This document shows positions 28,217-44,293 of a stretch of DNA of 64,000 nt, piece by piece. Origin of the DNA: Pseudomonas sp. ANT_J12 (lineage in GTDB: Bacteria; Pseudomonadota; Gammaproteobacteria; Pseudomonadales; Pseudomonadaceae). The stretch spans positions 1,054,001-1,118,000 of the forward strand of contig NZ_VOBN01000001.1 of NCBI RefSeq assembly GCF_008370045.1. The letters run 5' to 3'. Both the position numbers and the translations under genes were made by a program. The notes beneath the pieces are model-generated. The model saw nothing but the letters and a program-made list of their open reading frames with translations. It was not told where the DNA came from and did not search any database. The stretch's first letter is position 1. Every line of letters begins with the position of its first letter.

Positions 28217-29554
28217 TCAGGCAGAAACTTCAGTAACCAGTTTTGCCAGCTCTTCGGCATAACCACGAACCAGTGTTTCGTCCTCGCCTTCGACCATGAC
28301 CCGCACCAGAGGCTCTGTCCCTGACTTGCGCAACAGCACGCGCCCGCGACCCGCCATGGCTTGCGTAACACGCTCACTGGCCTCCTTGACCGACGGATGA
28401 TCGAGAGGGCTCGCACCACCACCGAAACGGACGTTGATCAGCACCTGCGGGCACTTGCGCAACGCCTGGCGCGCCTGAGCCAGCCCTTCGGAACGCGTTC
28501 TCAGCGCCATCAACACCTGCAACGCAGCGATGATCGCGTCACCGGTCGTGGTGTGGTTGAAGCAGACGATGTGCCCGGAGTTTTCGCCACCGACCAACCA
28601 ATTGCGCTCAAGCAGGTCTGCAATCACGTAACGGTCGCCAACGTTGGCACGCACGAAAGGAATCGCCAGATCCGCCAGGGCCAGTTCCAGCCCCAGGTTA
28701 CTCATCAATGTGCCGACCACACCGCCCTGCAACTTGCCACGCTCATGCAGATCGCGGGCAATGATGAACAGCAACTCGTCACCATCGACGATAGCGCCCG
28801 TGTGATCGACCATCAGGACCCGATCGCCATCACCGTCGAAGGCGATACCCAGATCGGCATGCTCGGCCAGTACGGCGGCCTGGAGCTGTCCCATATGGGT
28901 CGAACCACAATTGTCGTTGATGTTCAGCCCGTTTGGCTGGGCAGACAGCACGACAACATCGGCACCCAGCTCACGAAACACACTAGGCGCCACTTTGTAG
29001 ACCGCGCCATGGGCGCAGTCGATCACGATCTTCAGGCCCGCGAAGCTGGTGCCGGTCGGGACGCTGCTTTTGCAGAATTCAATGTAACGACCCGAAGCGT
29101 CGTTGATGCGCGACACTTTGCCGATCTTGCTCGACTCGACCACGGTCATTGGGGTGTCGAGCAATTCCTCGATCATCAATTCGACTTCGTCCGGAAGCTT
29201 GGTGCCTTTCCCGGAGAAAAACTTGATGCCATTGTCATCGTGAGGATTGTGCGAAGCACTGATCACGATGCCTGCTTCGGCATGGAACGTGCGCGTCAGA
29301 TAGGCGATGGCCGGCGTCGGCATCGGTCCCAGCAGCATTACGTCAGCGCCTGCGGAGGTAAGCCCTGCTTCCAGCGCCGACTCGAACATGTATCCGGAGA
29401 TACGCGTGTCCTTGCCTACCAGCACCTTGCAGGCGCCCATTTTGCGAAACGCCATGCCAGCCGCCCAGCCGAGCTTGAGCATGAAGTCTGGAGTAATCGG
29501 ATATTGCCCGACCCGACCACGAATGCCGTCGGTACCAAAGTATTTCCTAGTCAT
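28217..29554 (-). CDS. glmM: phosphoglucosamine mutase
   Basis: Converts glucosamine-6-phosphate to glucosamine-1-phosphate for UDP-GlcNAc, and so for peptidoglycan and LPS. The 445 residues carry the phosphoserine Ser101 in [13 protein letters not shown], the metal-binding FDGDGDR loop and the phosphate-binding [12 protein letters not shown] at the C-terminus. It follows folP by 16 bases. Confidence 0.98.
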   Translation of the reverse strand: MTRKYFGTDGIRGRVGQYPITPDFMLKLGWAAGMAFRKMGACKVLVGKDTRISGYMFESALEAGLTSAGADVMLLGPMPTPAIAYLTRTFHAEAGIVISASHNPHDDNGIKFFSGKGTKLPDEVELMIEELLDTPMTVVESSKIGKVSRINDASGRYIEFCKSSVPTGTSFAGLKIVIDCAHGAVYKVAPSVFRELGADVVVLSAQPNGLNINDNCGSTHMGQLQAAVLAEHADLGIAFDGDGDRVLMVDHTGAIVDGDELLFIIARDLHERGKLQGGVVGTLMSNLGLELALADLAIPFVRANVGDRYVIADLLERNWLVGGENSGHIVCFNHTTTGDAIIAALQVLMALRTRSEGLAQARQALRKCPQVLINVRFGGGASPLDHPSVKEASERVTQAMAGRGRVLLRKSGTEPLVRVMVEGEDETLVRGYAEELAKLVTEVSA

Positions 29555-29570
29555 AAGTGCCCCATCATTC

Positions 29571-30422
29571 TTATTCGGCTGATTCTACTGCGGCGATCAT
29601 TCGCACCACATCGACTGTTTCGGCCACATCATGGACGCGCAATATACGCGCGCCCTTGACCGAAGCCAGCGCTGCGAGCGCCAGACCACCAAAAAGGCGC
29701 TCTCCGACCGGACGATTCAACGCCAGACCAATCATGCTCTTTCGCGAAACCCCGACCAACAGGGGCCGCCCCAAGGCATGGAGAGCCTCCATATGTTTGA
29801 ACAAGCTTAGATTGTGCTGCAGGCTTTTTGCGAAACCGAAACCCGGATCAAGGATGATCCGCTCGGCCGGAATCCCCACTGACGCACATTGCGCCATGCG
29901 CTCGACGAGAAACTCGCCAACCTCTTTGGTCACGTCCTGATACTGCGGGTTGTCCTGCATATCGCCCGGCTCGCCGAGCATGTGCATCAGGCACACCGGG
30001 AGACCGGTGGCCGCCGCTGCATCCAGGGCGCCATCACGCCGCAAGGCGCGCACGTCATTGATCAACCCTGCCCCCAGTCGCGCGGTTTCGCGCATGACTG
30101 CCGGCGTGGAAGTATCGACCGAGATAATCACATCCAGCTCGCGATTGATGCGCTCGACAATCGGCGCAACACGTTCGAGCTCTTCAAGCGGCGAAACCGC
30201 CCTGGCGCCCGGTCGAGTCGATTCGCCACCTACATCAATCAGCGTCGCGCCAGCCGCTACCATCGCTTCAGCGTGGCGCAGCGCCGCATCGAGCTGGCTG
30301 TATCGGCCGCCGTCGGAAAAGGAATCGGGAGTGACATTGAGAATGCCCATGACATGCGTATGGGCCAAATCAAGAACCCGGTTGCCGCAAGGCAACCGGG
30401 TCAGGGACTGAACAGAAGTCAT
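29571..30422 (-). CDS. folP: dihydropteroate synthase
   Basis: Condenses 6-hydroxymethyl-dihydropterin pyrophosphate with p-aminobenzoate in folate synthesis; the sulfonamide target. The 283 residues include [14 protein letters not shown], the [12 protein letters not shown] loop, INDVRALR and DPGFGFAKS. No sign of sulfonamide-resistance insertions was noticed. It sits directly downstream of ftsH (8 bases) and upstream of glmM, the order also known from E. coli. Confidence 0.97.
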   Translation of the reverse strand: MTSVQSLTRLPCGNRVLDLAHTHVMGILNVTPDSFSDGGRYSQLDAALRHAEAMVAAGATLIDVGGESTRPGARAVSPLEELERVAPIVERINRELDVIISVDTSTPAVMRETARLGAGLINDVRALRRDGALDAAAATGLPVCLMHMLGEPGDMQDNPQYQDVTKEVGEFLVERMAQCASVGIPAERIILDPGFGFAKSLQHNLSLFKHMEALHALGRPLLVGVSRKSMIGLALNRPVGERLFGGLALAALASVKGARILRVHDVAETVDVVRMIAAVESAE

Positions 30423-30430
30423 TTCAAACC

Positions 30431-32353
30431 TTAAACGTCAGCAGCCGGACCGCCGATCGGTGTTTCCGGACGAGGATCCTGCGCCACCGGAGGTGTTCCG
30501 GAGGAACCTGCCCCACCACCCGACCAATCGCGTGGCTCGCGAGGCGTACGGCCGGCCATGATGTCGTCGATCTGGTCAGCATCGATCGTCTCGTACTTCA
30601 TCAAGGCATCAGCCATAGCATCGAGCTTGTCACGGTTATCCGTGAGAATCTGCTTGGCCGTGCCGTAGCACTGATCAATGATGCTGCGCACTTCGGAGTC
30701 AATCAGCTTGGCTGTCTCACCGGAGAAGCTTGCGCTCTGACCGCCACCGCCACGACCGAGGAACACTTCGCCCTCTTCTTCGGCGTACATCAACGGACCG
30801 AGTTTTTCCGACAGCCCCCACTTGGTCACCATGTTCCGTGCAATCTGGCTGGCACGCATGATGTCGTTGGAAGCACCCGTGGTAACGCCGTCAAAGCCCA
30901 GGGTCATCTCTTCGGCGATACGGCCACCGTACAACGAGCAGATCTGACTGATCAGTGCACGCTTGGACAGGCTGTAGCGATCTTCTTCCGGCAGGAACAT
31001 GGTCACACCCAGCGCACGACCGCGCGGAATGATCGACACCTTGTAGACCGGATCATGCTCAGGCACGACGCGACCGACGATTGCGTGGCCAGCTTCGTGG
31101 TAAGCGGTGTTCTGCTTCTCTTTCTCGGACATGACCATCGATTTGCGCTCGGCGCCCATCATGATCTTGTCTTTGGCCAGTTCGAACTCTTTCATCTCGA
31201 CGATGCGCTTGCCGGTACGGGCGGCGAACAACGACGCTTCGTTCACCAGGTTGGCCAGGTCAGCACCGGAGAAGCCAGGAGTGCCACGAGCGATCACGGC
31301 CGGAGCGACGTCGTCACCCATTGGCACTTTGCGCATGTGGACCTTGAGAATCTGCTCACGACCACGAATGTCCGGCAGGCCGACCACAACCTGACGGTCG
31401 AAACGGCCGGGACGCAGCAATGCAGGGTCGAGGACATCCGGACGGTTGGTGGCGGCAATGACGATGATGCCGTCATTCATTTCGAAGCCGTCCATCTCAA
31501 CCAGCAACTGGTTGAGCGTCTGTTCACGCTCATCGTGACCGCCACCCATGCCGGCGCCACGATGCCGACCAACGGCGTCTATTTCATCGATGAAGATGAT
31601 GCATGGCGCGTGTTTCTTGGCTTGCTCGAACATGTCGCGAACACGGCTTGCACCGACACCCACAAACATTTCAACGAAGTCGGAGCCGGAAATGGTGAAG
31701 AACGGCACCTTGGCTTCGCCGGCAATTGCCTTGGCGAGCAAGGTCTTACCGGTACCCGGAGGACCGACCATCAGCACGCCGCGAGGAATGCGGCCGCCGA
31801 GGCGCTGGAACTTGCCCGGATCGCGCAGGAACTCGACCAACTCGCCGACTTCTTCCTTGGCTTCGTCGCAACCGGCAACGTCACCCAGGGTGGTTTTTAC
31901 CTGATCTTCGGAAAGCAGACGCGCCTTGCTCTTGCCGAAGCTCATCGGCCCGCCCTTGCCACCGGCACCGCCCTGCATCTGCCGCATGAAAAACATGAAC
32001 ACGGCGATGATCACCAGGATCGGGAAGCTTGCGACCAGGAGTTGAGTCCAGATGCTTTGCTGCTCAGGCTGCTTGCCTTCGACCACAACGTGGTTGTCCA
32101 CAAGATCGCCGATCAGGCCATTGTCCTGGATTGCCGGACGAATGGTCTTGAAGCTGTCGCCATCGTTGCGCTTGCCGGTAATCACATAGCCATCCACGGC
32201 TACGCGCTCGACCTTGCCATCCTTGACCTGCTGGATGAAGTCGGAATAGTTAAGGGTCTGCGGCTCGTTAGGGCTGGAGAAGTTGTTCATCACCGTCACC
32301 AGGACAGCCGCGATGATCAACCACAGGATCAGATTCTTTGCCATATCGTTCAA
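30431..32353 (-). CDS. ftsH: ATP-dependent zinc metalloprotease FtsH
   Basis: Hexameric inner-membrane AAA protease that degrades membrane proteins and short-lived regulators such as sigma-32 and LpxC. The 640 residues show TM1 (about 8-24), a periplasmic domain, TM2 (about 103-121), the AAA module with Walker A GPPGTGKT and Walker B FIDEID, and the zinc protease motif HEAGH. I keep the TTG at 32353 because AGAGGG lies 7 bases upstream of it; the conserved MAKNL start (ATG at 32344) is three codons later and would have over-long spacing. The 193-base gap to rlmE carries the promoter. Confidence 0.95.
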   Translation of the reverse strand: MNDMAKNLILWLIIAAVLVTVMNNFSSPNEPQTLNYSDFIQQVKDGKVERVAVDGYVITGKRNDGDSFKTIRPAIQDNGLIGDLVDNHVVVEGKQPEQQSIWTQLLVASFPILVIIAVFMFFMRQMQGGAGGKGGPMSFGKSKARLLSEDQVKTTLGDVAGCDEAKEEVGELVEFLRDPGKFQRLGGRIPRGVLMVGPPGTGKTLLAKAIAGEAKVPFFTISGSDFVEMFVGVGASRVRDMFEQAKKHAPCIIFIDEIDAVGRHRGAGMGGGHDEREQTLNQLLVEMDGFEMNDGIIVIAATNRPDVLDPALLRPGRFDRQVVVGLPDIRGREQILKVHMRKVPMGDDVAPAVIARGTPGFSGADLANLVNEASLFAARTGKRIVEMKEFELAKDKIMMGAERKSMVMSEKEKQNTAYHEAGHAIVGRVVPEHDPVYKVSIIPRGRALGVTMFLPEEDRYSLSKRALISQICSLYGGRIAEEMTLGFDGVTTGASNDIMRASQIARNMVTKWGLSEKLGPLMYAEEEGEVFLGRGGGGQSASFSGETAKLIDSEVRSIIDQCYGTAKQILTDNRDKLDAMADALMKYETIDADQIDDIMAGRTPREPRDWSGGGAGSSGTPPVAQDPRPETPIGGPAADV

Positions 32354-32546
32354 TTAACTACCCTCTGAAGCAAGCTCCGCTACTGGCGCGCGCTTCGCAT
32401 GATATTCACCGGCCTAACTTACTACATTACCTACGACTCTGGCAGGCGCCGTCTGTAACCCTTTGTGAAACACTTTCTACACAATATTCGCTAATGCTCA
32501 CGGGGCGAAATACGAAAATCCTATCGACCCGCGAAAAAACCTCGAT

Positions 32547-33176
32547 TTACTCACTACGGCCGCGGTAGCCCCAAGCCAGCATGTATTGCTCGCGGGAACT
32601 GCCACGGGAAGAGTCCGGCTTGATCATCTGGACCTTGTCGAATTTCTGACGAGCGTCCTTCACATAAGCATCAAACCCTTCGCCCTGAAACACCTTGATC
32701 ACGAAATTACCACCCGGTTTGAGTATCCGAGCCGCCAGATCAAGAGCCAGCTCACAGAGAAACATGGCTTTCGGCATGTCCACTTCAGGCGTACCACTCA
32801 TATTGGGGGCCATATCGGAAATCACAAGGTCCACCTGCGAATTACCAACGGCTTCAAGGATCTGAGCGAGCACGTCGTCCCGGGTGAAGTCACCCTGGAT
32901 GAAAGTCACGTCCGGAATGCTGTCCATCTCCAGGATGTCCGAGGCGATCAGACGCCCCTGACCACCGATCAGCCGACTAGTGACCTGCGACCAGCCGCCG
33001 GGCGCCGCTCCCAGGTCGACAACACTCATACCTGGACGGATCAGTTTGTATTTCTCCTGGACCTCCAGAAGCTTGTAACTCGCACGCGAACGGTAACCAT
33101 CCTTCTGCGCCTGCTTCACATAGGGATCATTGACATGTCTTTGCAGCCACTTAAGGCTTGTCTTGGAACGGGCCAC
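32547..33176 (-). CDS. rlmE: 23S rRNA Um2552 methyltransferase RlmE (FtsJ/RrmJ)
   Basis: Heat-shock-associated enzyme that 2'-O-methylates U2552 in the A-loop of 23S rRNA on the 50S subunit. The 209 residues contain the SAM-binding [24 protein letters not shown] and [10 protein letters not shown], giving the K-D-K-E catalytic set (early Lys in the ASYKLLE segment). Start is GTG at 33176 with GAGGTG upstream. Divergent from yhbY. Confidence 0.96.
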   Translation of the reverse strand: MARSKTSLKWLQRHVNDPYVKQAQKDGYRSRASYKLLEVQEKYKLIRPGMSVVDLGAAPGGWSQVTSRLIGGQGRLIASDILEMDSIPDVTFIQGDFTRDDVLAQILEAVGNSQVDLVISDMAPNMSGTPEVDMPKAMFLCELALDLAARILKPGGNFVIKVFQGEGFDAYVKDARQKFDKVQMIKPDSSRGSSREQYMLAWGYRGRSE

Positions 33177-33281
33177 GGGCCACCTCGAAAATAAAACGGG
33201 TCGTGATTAACTGGGCGGTCCCGGACTCGCTCGGGTAAACTGGCCGCCGCTTTTTACAAGATCAGACGCAGGGGTCAGATT

Positions 33282-33590
33282 ATGCCGCTCACTCAAGAGC
33301 AGAAGAAACAGTACAAATCCATTGGCCACCATCTGAAACCAGTTTTGACTGTGGCTGATAACGGTTTGACTGAAGGTGTGTTAGCCGAACTTGAACGCGC
33401 GTTGGCGGATCACGAGCTGATTAAAATCAAGCTCAACATCCTCGATCGCGAGTCGCGCTTGGCCAACATTGCAGAACTGTGCAAGGTCGGCAAAGCGGAC
33501 CTGGTTCAGGTCATCGGCAAGATGGCACTGATTTACCGCAAGAACTTCAGCGTCAACAAGCAGCTGTCGAACGTCCATCGCTTCAAGTGA
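33282..33590 (+). CDS. yhbY: YhbY-family CRM-domain RNA-binding protein
   Basis: Ribosome-assembly-associated protein of 102 residues consisting of a single CRM domain (Ser/Gly-type IGHHLKPVLTVADNGLTEGV, then LIKIKLNILDRESR). In E. coli it binds pre-50S particles. It is divergent from rlmE, another 50S factor, 105 bases apart, and ends 9 bases before the convergent DUF4149 gene. Confidence 0.92.
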   Translation: MPLTQEQKKQYKSIGHHLKPVLTVADNGLTEGVLAELERALADHELIKIKLNILDRESRLANIAELCKVGKADLVQVIGKMALIYRKNFSVNKQLSNVHRFK

Positions 33591-33599
33591 TGGCAAGGG

Positions 33600-34004
33600 T
33601 CAAGGGTGTGCTTCGCGCACCCTGCCACTCCATCCAGGCACCGGTTGCAACACCAGCACCAGCCCGGAAAACCCCAGAACAAGATAGCTGAACGTTTCCC
33701 AGCGCACCGCCTCCGGCCAGCCCATGCGCACGATGAAAAACATCCCGCACGCATACAACGCCATCAACAGCAGTTGCCCGCGAATATCCCGCCATAGACT
33801 GACAAGGCCCTCGGCCTGAATCAGCACCAAAGCCTGAAAAATCACACACGCTGTGGCGAAACCGACCATCAGCGCATCCAGCATGCCTGTAATTTCGTCG
33901 ATCAGCAGCGGTGCCAGGCCAATTTTGCCCAGCACCGGCAGCAAACCGATGTGCAACAACCACAAGCCGCCGACCCACAGCATCTGAGTCAACTGCCAAA
34001 GCAT
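33600..34004 (-). CDS. DUF4149 membrane protein
   Basis: A 134-residue inner-membrane protein with four hydrophobic segments (about 5-25, 38-62, 75-95, 103-120). It resembles the DUF4149 proteins found downstream of greA in Pseudomonas. ATG at 34004 begins the conserved part (MLWQLTQMLWVGGLWLLH). No clear Shine-Dalgarno sequence is seen and the start abuts a GC-rich hairpin (34007-34025), so it may be translated by readthrough coupling from greA. Function unknown. Confidence 0.8.
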   Translation of the reverse strand: MLWQLTQMLWVGGLWLLHIGLLPVLGKIGLAPLLIDEITGMLDALMVGFATACVIFQALVLIQAEGLVSLWRDIRGQLLLMALYACGMFFIVRMGWPEAVRWETFSYLVLGFSGLVLVLQPVPGWSGRVREAHP

Positions 34005-34032
34005 GACGCCCGCACGCAGCGGGCGCCTTCTT

Positions 34033-34505
34033 TCAGATGTGGCGGACTTCGACAATCTCGTACTCGATAACGCCGCTCGGCGTTTTCACGGCAACCACGT
34101 CACCCTCTTCCTTGGCGATCAAGGCGCGAGCCAGAGGCGAACCCACCGAGATCTTGCCCAGTTTGAAGTCAGCCTCGTCCTCACCCACGATGTGGTAAGT
34201 AACGGTTTCGTCGGTCTCGACGTTGGCGATTTCAACGGTGGTGCCGAAAATCACTTTACCGGTGTGAGGAATGGTCGTGACATCGATGATCACCGCGTTC
34301 TGCATGCGGCCTTCGATGTCACGGATCCGCGCCTCAACCATACCCTGCTGCTCGCGAGCAGCGTGGTATTCGGCGTTTTCCTTCAGGTCGCCCAACTCGC
34401 GAGCGGTGCCGATGTCCTGGCTGAGCTTCGGACGGACGACCTTGGTCAGGTGAGCGTGTTCTTCTTCCAGGGCTTTGGCGCCCTGGACGGTCATTGGGTA
34501 TTTGA

Positions 34506-34509
<4 letters not shown>
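34033..34509 (-). CDS. greA: transcription elongation factor GreA
   Basis: Inserts into the RNA polymerase secondary channel and stimulates cleavage of backtracked RNA. The 158 residues have the N-terminal coiled coil with the acidic tip ([16 protein letters not shown]) and the C-terminal FKBP-like domain ending [13 protein letters not shown]. The ATG overlaps the carB stop by four bases, so carB-greA are translationally coupled, a fixed Pseudomonas arrangement. Confidence 0.97.
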
Positions 34510-37727
<3,218 letters not shown>

Positions 37728-37845
37728 GGGTTTGTCACTCAAATCCGCAGGTCAGTCGGCAAGCCGTCTTGTTCAATCTGTTAAGCCTTGAGGGGGTCGC
37801 TGGTGTCAGGACCTCCCTCAAGCTTTGCTGCATCAGTGCCAGCGA

Positions 37846-38982
37846 TTAGCGTCGCTTGGCCATTTCGTTGATGAAGCGATCAAACAGAGGCGCTACGTCG
37901 TTCGGGCCAGGGCTGGCTTCAGGGTGACCCTGGAAGCTGAAGGCGCTCTTGTCGGTACGCTCGATGCCTTGCAGGGTGCCGTCGAACAGCGATTTGTGGA
38001 TCGCCCGGACGTTGGCTGGCAGGGTCGCATCGTCTACCGCAAAACCGTGGTTCTGGCTGGTGATCATCACAACGCCGGTGTCCAGGTCCTGGACCGGGTG
38101 GTTGGCGCCATGGTGGCCGTGGCCCATTTTCAGGGTCTTGGCGCCGGAGGCCAGGGCCAGCAGTTGGTGACCGAGGCAGATGCCGAACACCGGAATCTCG
38201 GTTTCGAGCACGTCCTTGATCGCCTGGATTGCGTAGTCGCAAGGCTCCGGGTCACCAGGGCCGTTGGACAGGAACACGCCGTCCGGCTTCAGCGCCAGAA
38301 CGTCAACAGCAGGAGTCTGGGCTGGCACCACGGTCACGCGGCAACCGCGCGCGACCAGCATGCGCAGGATGTTCAGCTTGACGCCGTAGTCGTAGGCCAC
38401 CACGTGGTAAGGCAGCTCGGAGGCGTCGATGGTCGCGTGGCTGTCGGTTTTCAAGTCCCAGACAGTCGAGCGCCACTCGTACTTCTCTTTGGTGCTGACG
38501 ACTTTCGCCAGGTCCATGCCCTTGAGGCCAGGGAAGCCCTGGGCAGCGGCGATGGCGGCTTCTTCGGAGATGTTGTCGCCGGCCATGATGCAGCCATTCT
38601 GCGCGCCTTTCTCACGCAGGATGCGTGTCAGGCGGCGGGTGTCGATACCAGCGATAGCCACAACGTTGTTGGCTTTCAGGTAATCGGACAAGGACATCGT
38701 GTTACGCCAGTTGCTCGCAACCAGTGGCAAGTCACGGATGACTAGACCAGCGGACCAGACGCGGTCGGACTCGGCGTCTTCCGGTGTAGTACCGGTGTTG
38801 CCGATGTGCGGGTAAGTCAGGGTAACGATCTGTTGGGCGTAGGAAGGATCGGTAAGGATTTCCTGATAGCCGGTCATGGCGGTGTTGAACACCACCTCTC
38901 CAACGGTCTGACCGTCGGCTCCAATGGCTTCGCCGCGAAAAATGCTGCCATCAGCAAGGGCGAGTATGGCTGGCTTAGTCAA
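37846..38982 (-). CDS. carA: carbamoyl-phosphate synthase small (glutaminase) subunit
   Basis: Glutamine amidotransferase subunit that feeds ammonia to CarB. The 378 residues contain the class I triad: the nucleophilic Cys in [13 protein letters not shown] and the His-Glu pair in [11 protein letters not shown]. The start codon is TTG at 38982, supported by GGGAGG five bases upstream. An intrinsic terminator (39026-39065) stands about 44 bases before the start. No open reading frame lies in the carA-carB spacer. Confidence 0.97.
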   Translation of the reverse strand: MTKPAILALADGSIFRGEAIGADGQTVGEVVFNTAMTGYQEILTDPSYAQQIVTLTYPHIGNTGTTPEDAESDRVWSAGLVIRDLPLVASNWRNTMSLSDYLKANNVVAIAGIDTRRLTRILREKGAQNGCIMAGDNISEEAAIAAAQGFPGLKGMDLAKVVSTKEKYEWRSTVWDLKTDSHATIDASELPYHVVAYDYGVKLNILRMLVARGCRVTVVPAQTPAVDVLALKPDGVFLSNGPGDPEPCDYAIQAIKDVLETEIPVFGICLGHQLLALASGAKTLKMGHGHHGANHPVQDLDTGVVMITSQNHGFAVDDATLPANVRAIHKSLFDGTLQGIERTDKSAFSFQGHPEASPGPNDVAPLFDRFINEMAKRR

Positions 38983-39025
38983 GAAGACCTCCCGTAAATA
39001 AAGCCTGAAAGGGCGATCGCAGGTT

Positions 39026-39065
39026 GTAAAAAAGCGGAGTGACGTATGGACACGTCACCCCGCTT
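39026..39065 (-). terminator. terminator between dapB and carA
   Basis: AAGCGGGGTGACGT and ACGTCACTCCGCTT (minus strand) pair at 13 of 14 positions around a six-base loop, and the stem runs into TTTTTTAC. It ends the dnaJ-dapB unit; a carA promoter would have to lie either in the 44 bases after it or, if carA is read from upstream, this would act as an attenuator. Confidence 0.88.
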
Positions 39066-39241
39066 CTTCACCGAATAATTCTGCGCGCTTTTAGTGGACA
39101 CACTAAAGCTGTAGCTTACAGAAAAAGGCTTTTTTGGTCTACCGCCAATGAGCCTTAAAGGCCGGGGAATGCGACAGGACGTCGCTTGGCAGTGTAAAAC
39201 CGGGCTCAAACGCAAGGTTTGAACCCGATTTCGGGCGCATC

Positions 39242-40057
<816 letters not shown>

Positions 40058-41170
40058 TTACAAATCGCCGAAGAAGCGCTTCACGCCTTCGAACCAACCG
40101 GTGGTTTTCGGCGAATGGCTGTTGTCGTCCGCCAGGGAGCTGCGGAACTCTTCGAGCAATTCACGCTGACGACGACCCAGGTTGACCGGGGTTTCCACCG
40201 CCACGCGACACATCAAGTCACCCGCACCGCCGCCACGCACCGGCGCAACGCCTTTGCCGCGAACACGGAACTGTTTGCCGGTCTGGGTCCCTTCCGGGAT
40301 TTTCAGTTTGACCCGACCATCGAGGGTCGGAATCTCCAGCTCGCCGCCCAATGCCGCGTCGACGAAACTGATCGGCACTTCGCAGAACAGATGCTTGCCG
40401 TCGCGCTGGAAGATCGCGTGCTCGCGCACGTTGATCACCACGTACAGGTCGCCAGTTGGGCCACCCTGGGCGCCCGCCTCGCCTTCGCCAGACAGGCGAA
40501 TGCGGTCACCGGTATCAACACCGGCCGGCACTTTGACGGAAAGGGTTTTGTACTCTTCGACGCGACCTTCGCCGTGGCAGGAGTCGCACGGATCGGAAAT
40601 GATCTTGCCCTGGCCATGGCAGCGCGGGCAAGTCTGCTGCACCGAGAAGAAGCCTTGTTGCATACGGACCTGACCGATACCGCCGCACGTCGGGCAGGTG
40701 ATCGGCGAGGAGCCTTTCTTGGCCCCCGAACCGTCGCAAGGCTTGCAGTTGACCAGTGTCGGAACGCGGATATTCACGGTCGTGCCACGCACCGCTTCTT
40801 CCAGGTTCAGCTCCAGGGTGTAACGCAGGTCGCTGCCGCGCTGAGCGCCGCCACGAGAACCACCGAAGAAGTCACTGAAGACATCGCCAAAGATATCGGA
40901 GAAGTTCTGACCGCCAAAACCGGCACCGCCGCCACCCATGCTCGGGTCGACACCGGCATGACCGTACTGGTCGTAAGCCGCGCGCTTGCTGGAATCGGAC
41001 AGCACTTCGTAGGCCTCGTTGGCCTCCTTGAACATGTCTTCCGATGCTTTGTCATCGGGATTACGGTCCGGGTGATGCTTCATCGCCAGGCGACGGTAGG
41101 CCTTTTTCAGGTCTGCTTCGCTTGAGCCGCGCTCAACACCCAATACTTCGTAATAGTCACGCTTTGCCAT
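40058..41170 (-). CDS. dnaJ: chaperone DnaJ (Hsp40)
   Basis: Co-chaperone that stimulates DnaK ATPase and delivers unfolded clients. The 370 residues have the J domain with the HPD motif ([10 protein letters not shown]), a Gly/Phe-rich linker ([14 protein letters not shown]), four zinc-binding CxxCxGxG repeats ([32 protein letters not shown]) and the C-terminal substrate-binding domains. ATG at 41170 is the canonical start; the open frame to 41260 is not DnaJ-like. No sigma-32 promoter was found directly upstream, so heat induction may rely on readthrough from dnaK. Confidence 0.97.
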   Translation of the reverse strand: MAKRDYYEVLGVERGSSEADLKKAYRRLAMKHHPDRNPDDKASEDMFKEANEAYEVLSDSSKRAAYDQYGHAGVDPSMGGGGAGFGGQNFSDIFGDVFSDFFGGSRGGAQRGSDLRYTLELNLEEAVRGTTVNIRVPTLVNCKPCDGSGAKKGSSPITCPTCGGIGQVRMQQGFFSVQQTCPRCHGQGKIISDPCDSCHGEGRVEEYKTLSVKVPAGVDTGDRIRLSGEGEAGAQGGPTGDLYVVINVREHAIFQRDGKHLFCEVPISFVDAALGGELEIPTLDGRVKLKIPEGTQTGKQFRVRGKGVAPVRGGGAGDLMCRVAVETPVNLGRRQRELLEEFRSSLADDNSHSPKTTGWFEGVKRFFGDL

Positions 41171-41392
41171 AAGTCTTTGCACTCTTAAGGACGTTCGGCA
41201 AACCCCTCCTGAGCTTCGCCAAACTCGTTGAGCCCCAATACAGGCCCGGACCCAACTCACGTCAATTCAACGATCCTGGTCTTTGTTCATTGCGGTACTT
41301 TCGGCGCGAAAAGCAGGAGCATTCCCGGCCATACCGCCAGCACCCGAGCGTTGTCGCATGCTGTAAAAAATCGCTAACTCCAGACACGCCAA

Positions 41393-41412
41393 CGCGGGAG
41401 CAAGCTCCCGCG
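41393..41412. repeat. short REP-like hairpin between dnaK and dnaJ
   Basis: CGCGGGAGC and GCTCCCGCG form a perfect 9-base stem with almost no loop. The core GGGAGCAAGCTCCC is shared with the larger repeats at 11221 and 49910. It is followed on the minus strand by no T-tract, so it could trim or stabilise the dnaK mRNA rather than stop transcription. The rest of the 296-base dnaK-dnaJ gap holds nothing else recognised. Confidence 0.6.
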
Positions 41413-41466
41413 CGGCGACATCCTACCAGTCACCGCCCAAAGGCAGTCAACCGGCCGACCAACAAC

Positions 41467-43383
<1,917 letters not shown>

Positions 43384-43462
43384 GTTAACTCTCCCGAAAC
43401 TTTGGATTTGGTTGCCGCAGCAGTGGTGGCTAACTGCGGTAGCACTTAAACGCTTGACTTAT

Positions 43463-43490
43463 AAATGGGGGCCTTGCGGCTGATTTCAAG
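43463..43490 (-). promoter_or_regulatory. sigma-32 (RpoH) heat-shock promoter of dnaK
   Basis: On the minus strand CTTGAA (43490-43485), a 14-base spacer and CCCCATTT (43470-43463) match the sigma-32 consensus CTTGAA-N13-17-CCCCATNT completely. The -35 box overlaps the grpE stop codon (43486-43488). The dnaK ATG is about 75 bases downstream. Confidence 0.9.
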
Positions 43491-44052
43491 CCTGCTCATC
43501 AATCGAAGGCGAAACCGGCGCAGGTGCCTTGCTGACCACAACCATGGCCGGGCGCAGCAAACGACCGTTAAGCTGATAGCCCTTCTGAAACACCTTGAGC
43601 ACGCTGTTCGGCTCAACATCGGCGCTTTCTTGCATGGCCATTGCCTGATGATGAACGGCGTTGAACGGTTCGCCATGCGGATCGATTGCTTCCAACTGAT
43701 AACGCTTCAGGGTGTCCTGGAACATTTTCAGGGTCAGCTCGATGCCTTCGCGCATTGGGCGGATGCTTTCGTCATCCGGATTGGACAACTCTAGGCCACG
43801 CTCCAGGCTGTCGATGATCGGCAGCAAGTCGCCGGCGAATTTTTCCAGCGCGAATTTGTGAGCCTTTTCGACATCCTGCTCGGCGCGACGGCGGACGTTC
43901 TGCAGATCAGCCGCTACACGCAAAGCCTGATCATGAGCACCCGCCAGTTGCTCTTCGAGCACTTGTACACGCGCCGCCAGTTCATCACCCGAAACCTGGG
44001 CGGCCTGATCGGCGTCGAGATTTTGCGTATCCACTGTCTGTTCGTCAGCCAT
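43486..44052 (-). CDS. grpE: nucleotide exchange factor GrpE
   Basis: Dimeric exchange factor releasing ADP from DnaK and acting as its thermosensor. The 188 residues have an acidic N-terminus, a long coiled coil (about 30-90; [20 protein letters not shown]) and the beta-domain that contacts DnaK ([24 protein letters not shown]). ATG at 44052 gives the usual start; an open frame to 44166 runs through the promoter. Expressed from a sigma-32 promoter 55 bases upstream. Confidence 0.97.
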   Translation of the reverse strand: MADEQTVDTQNLDADQAAQVSGDELAARVQVLEEQLAGAHDQALRVAADLQNVRRRAEQDVEKAHKFALEKFAGDLLPIIDSLERGLELSNPDDESIRPMREGIELTLKMFQDTLKRYQLEAIDPHGEPFNAVHHQAMAMQESADVEPNSVLKVFQKGYQLNGRLLRPAMVVVSKAPAPVSPSIDEQA

Positions 44053-44106
44053 AGAATTTCTCCTTTCAATAACGTCCGCGAGCTCAACTCGCGCTTCTGC
44101 CCAGCT

Positions 44107-44134
44107 ATATGGGGTCGCAAAATTCAGCTTCAAG
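44107..44134 (-). promoter_or_regulatory. sigma-32 (RpoH) heat-shock promoter of grpE
   Basis: On the minus strand CTTGAA (44134-44129), 14 bases, then CCCCATAT (44114-44107): again a full consensus match. Position is 55 bases before the grpE ATG, in the grpE-recN divergent region. Confidence 0.92.
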
Positions 44135-44251
44135 GGGTTTGCGGTGATTAACCCTACAAAAAGCACTGCATTGTCATTCCCTGATGCGCTAACGATTTCG
44201 TCGGATCAAGCAAAACGAGCTAAGAGAGGGCATTGTCAGCCACAAATAAAA

Positions 44252-44267
44252 CACTGTATAAATAACC
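44252..44267. promoter_or_regulatory. possible LexA (SOS) box of recN
   Basis: CTGTATAAATAACCAG has the CTG-N10-CAG ends of the LexA consensus and an AT-rich TATA-like centre, and lies 27 bases before the recN ATG, the expected place. The right arm departs from the ideal TATACAG, so this is tentative. Confidence 0.6.
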
Positions 44268-44293
44268 AGACCTAAAGCCTGGGAGCGGCCTTT

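Noticed and set aside
41171..41466. Searched for a sigma-32 promoter before dnaJ
   Set aside because: A CCCCAATA-like segment is present but no CTTGAA at the right distance.
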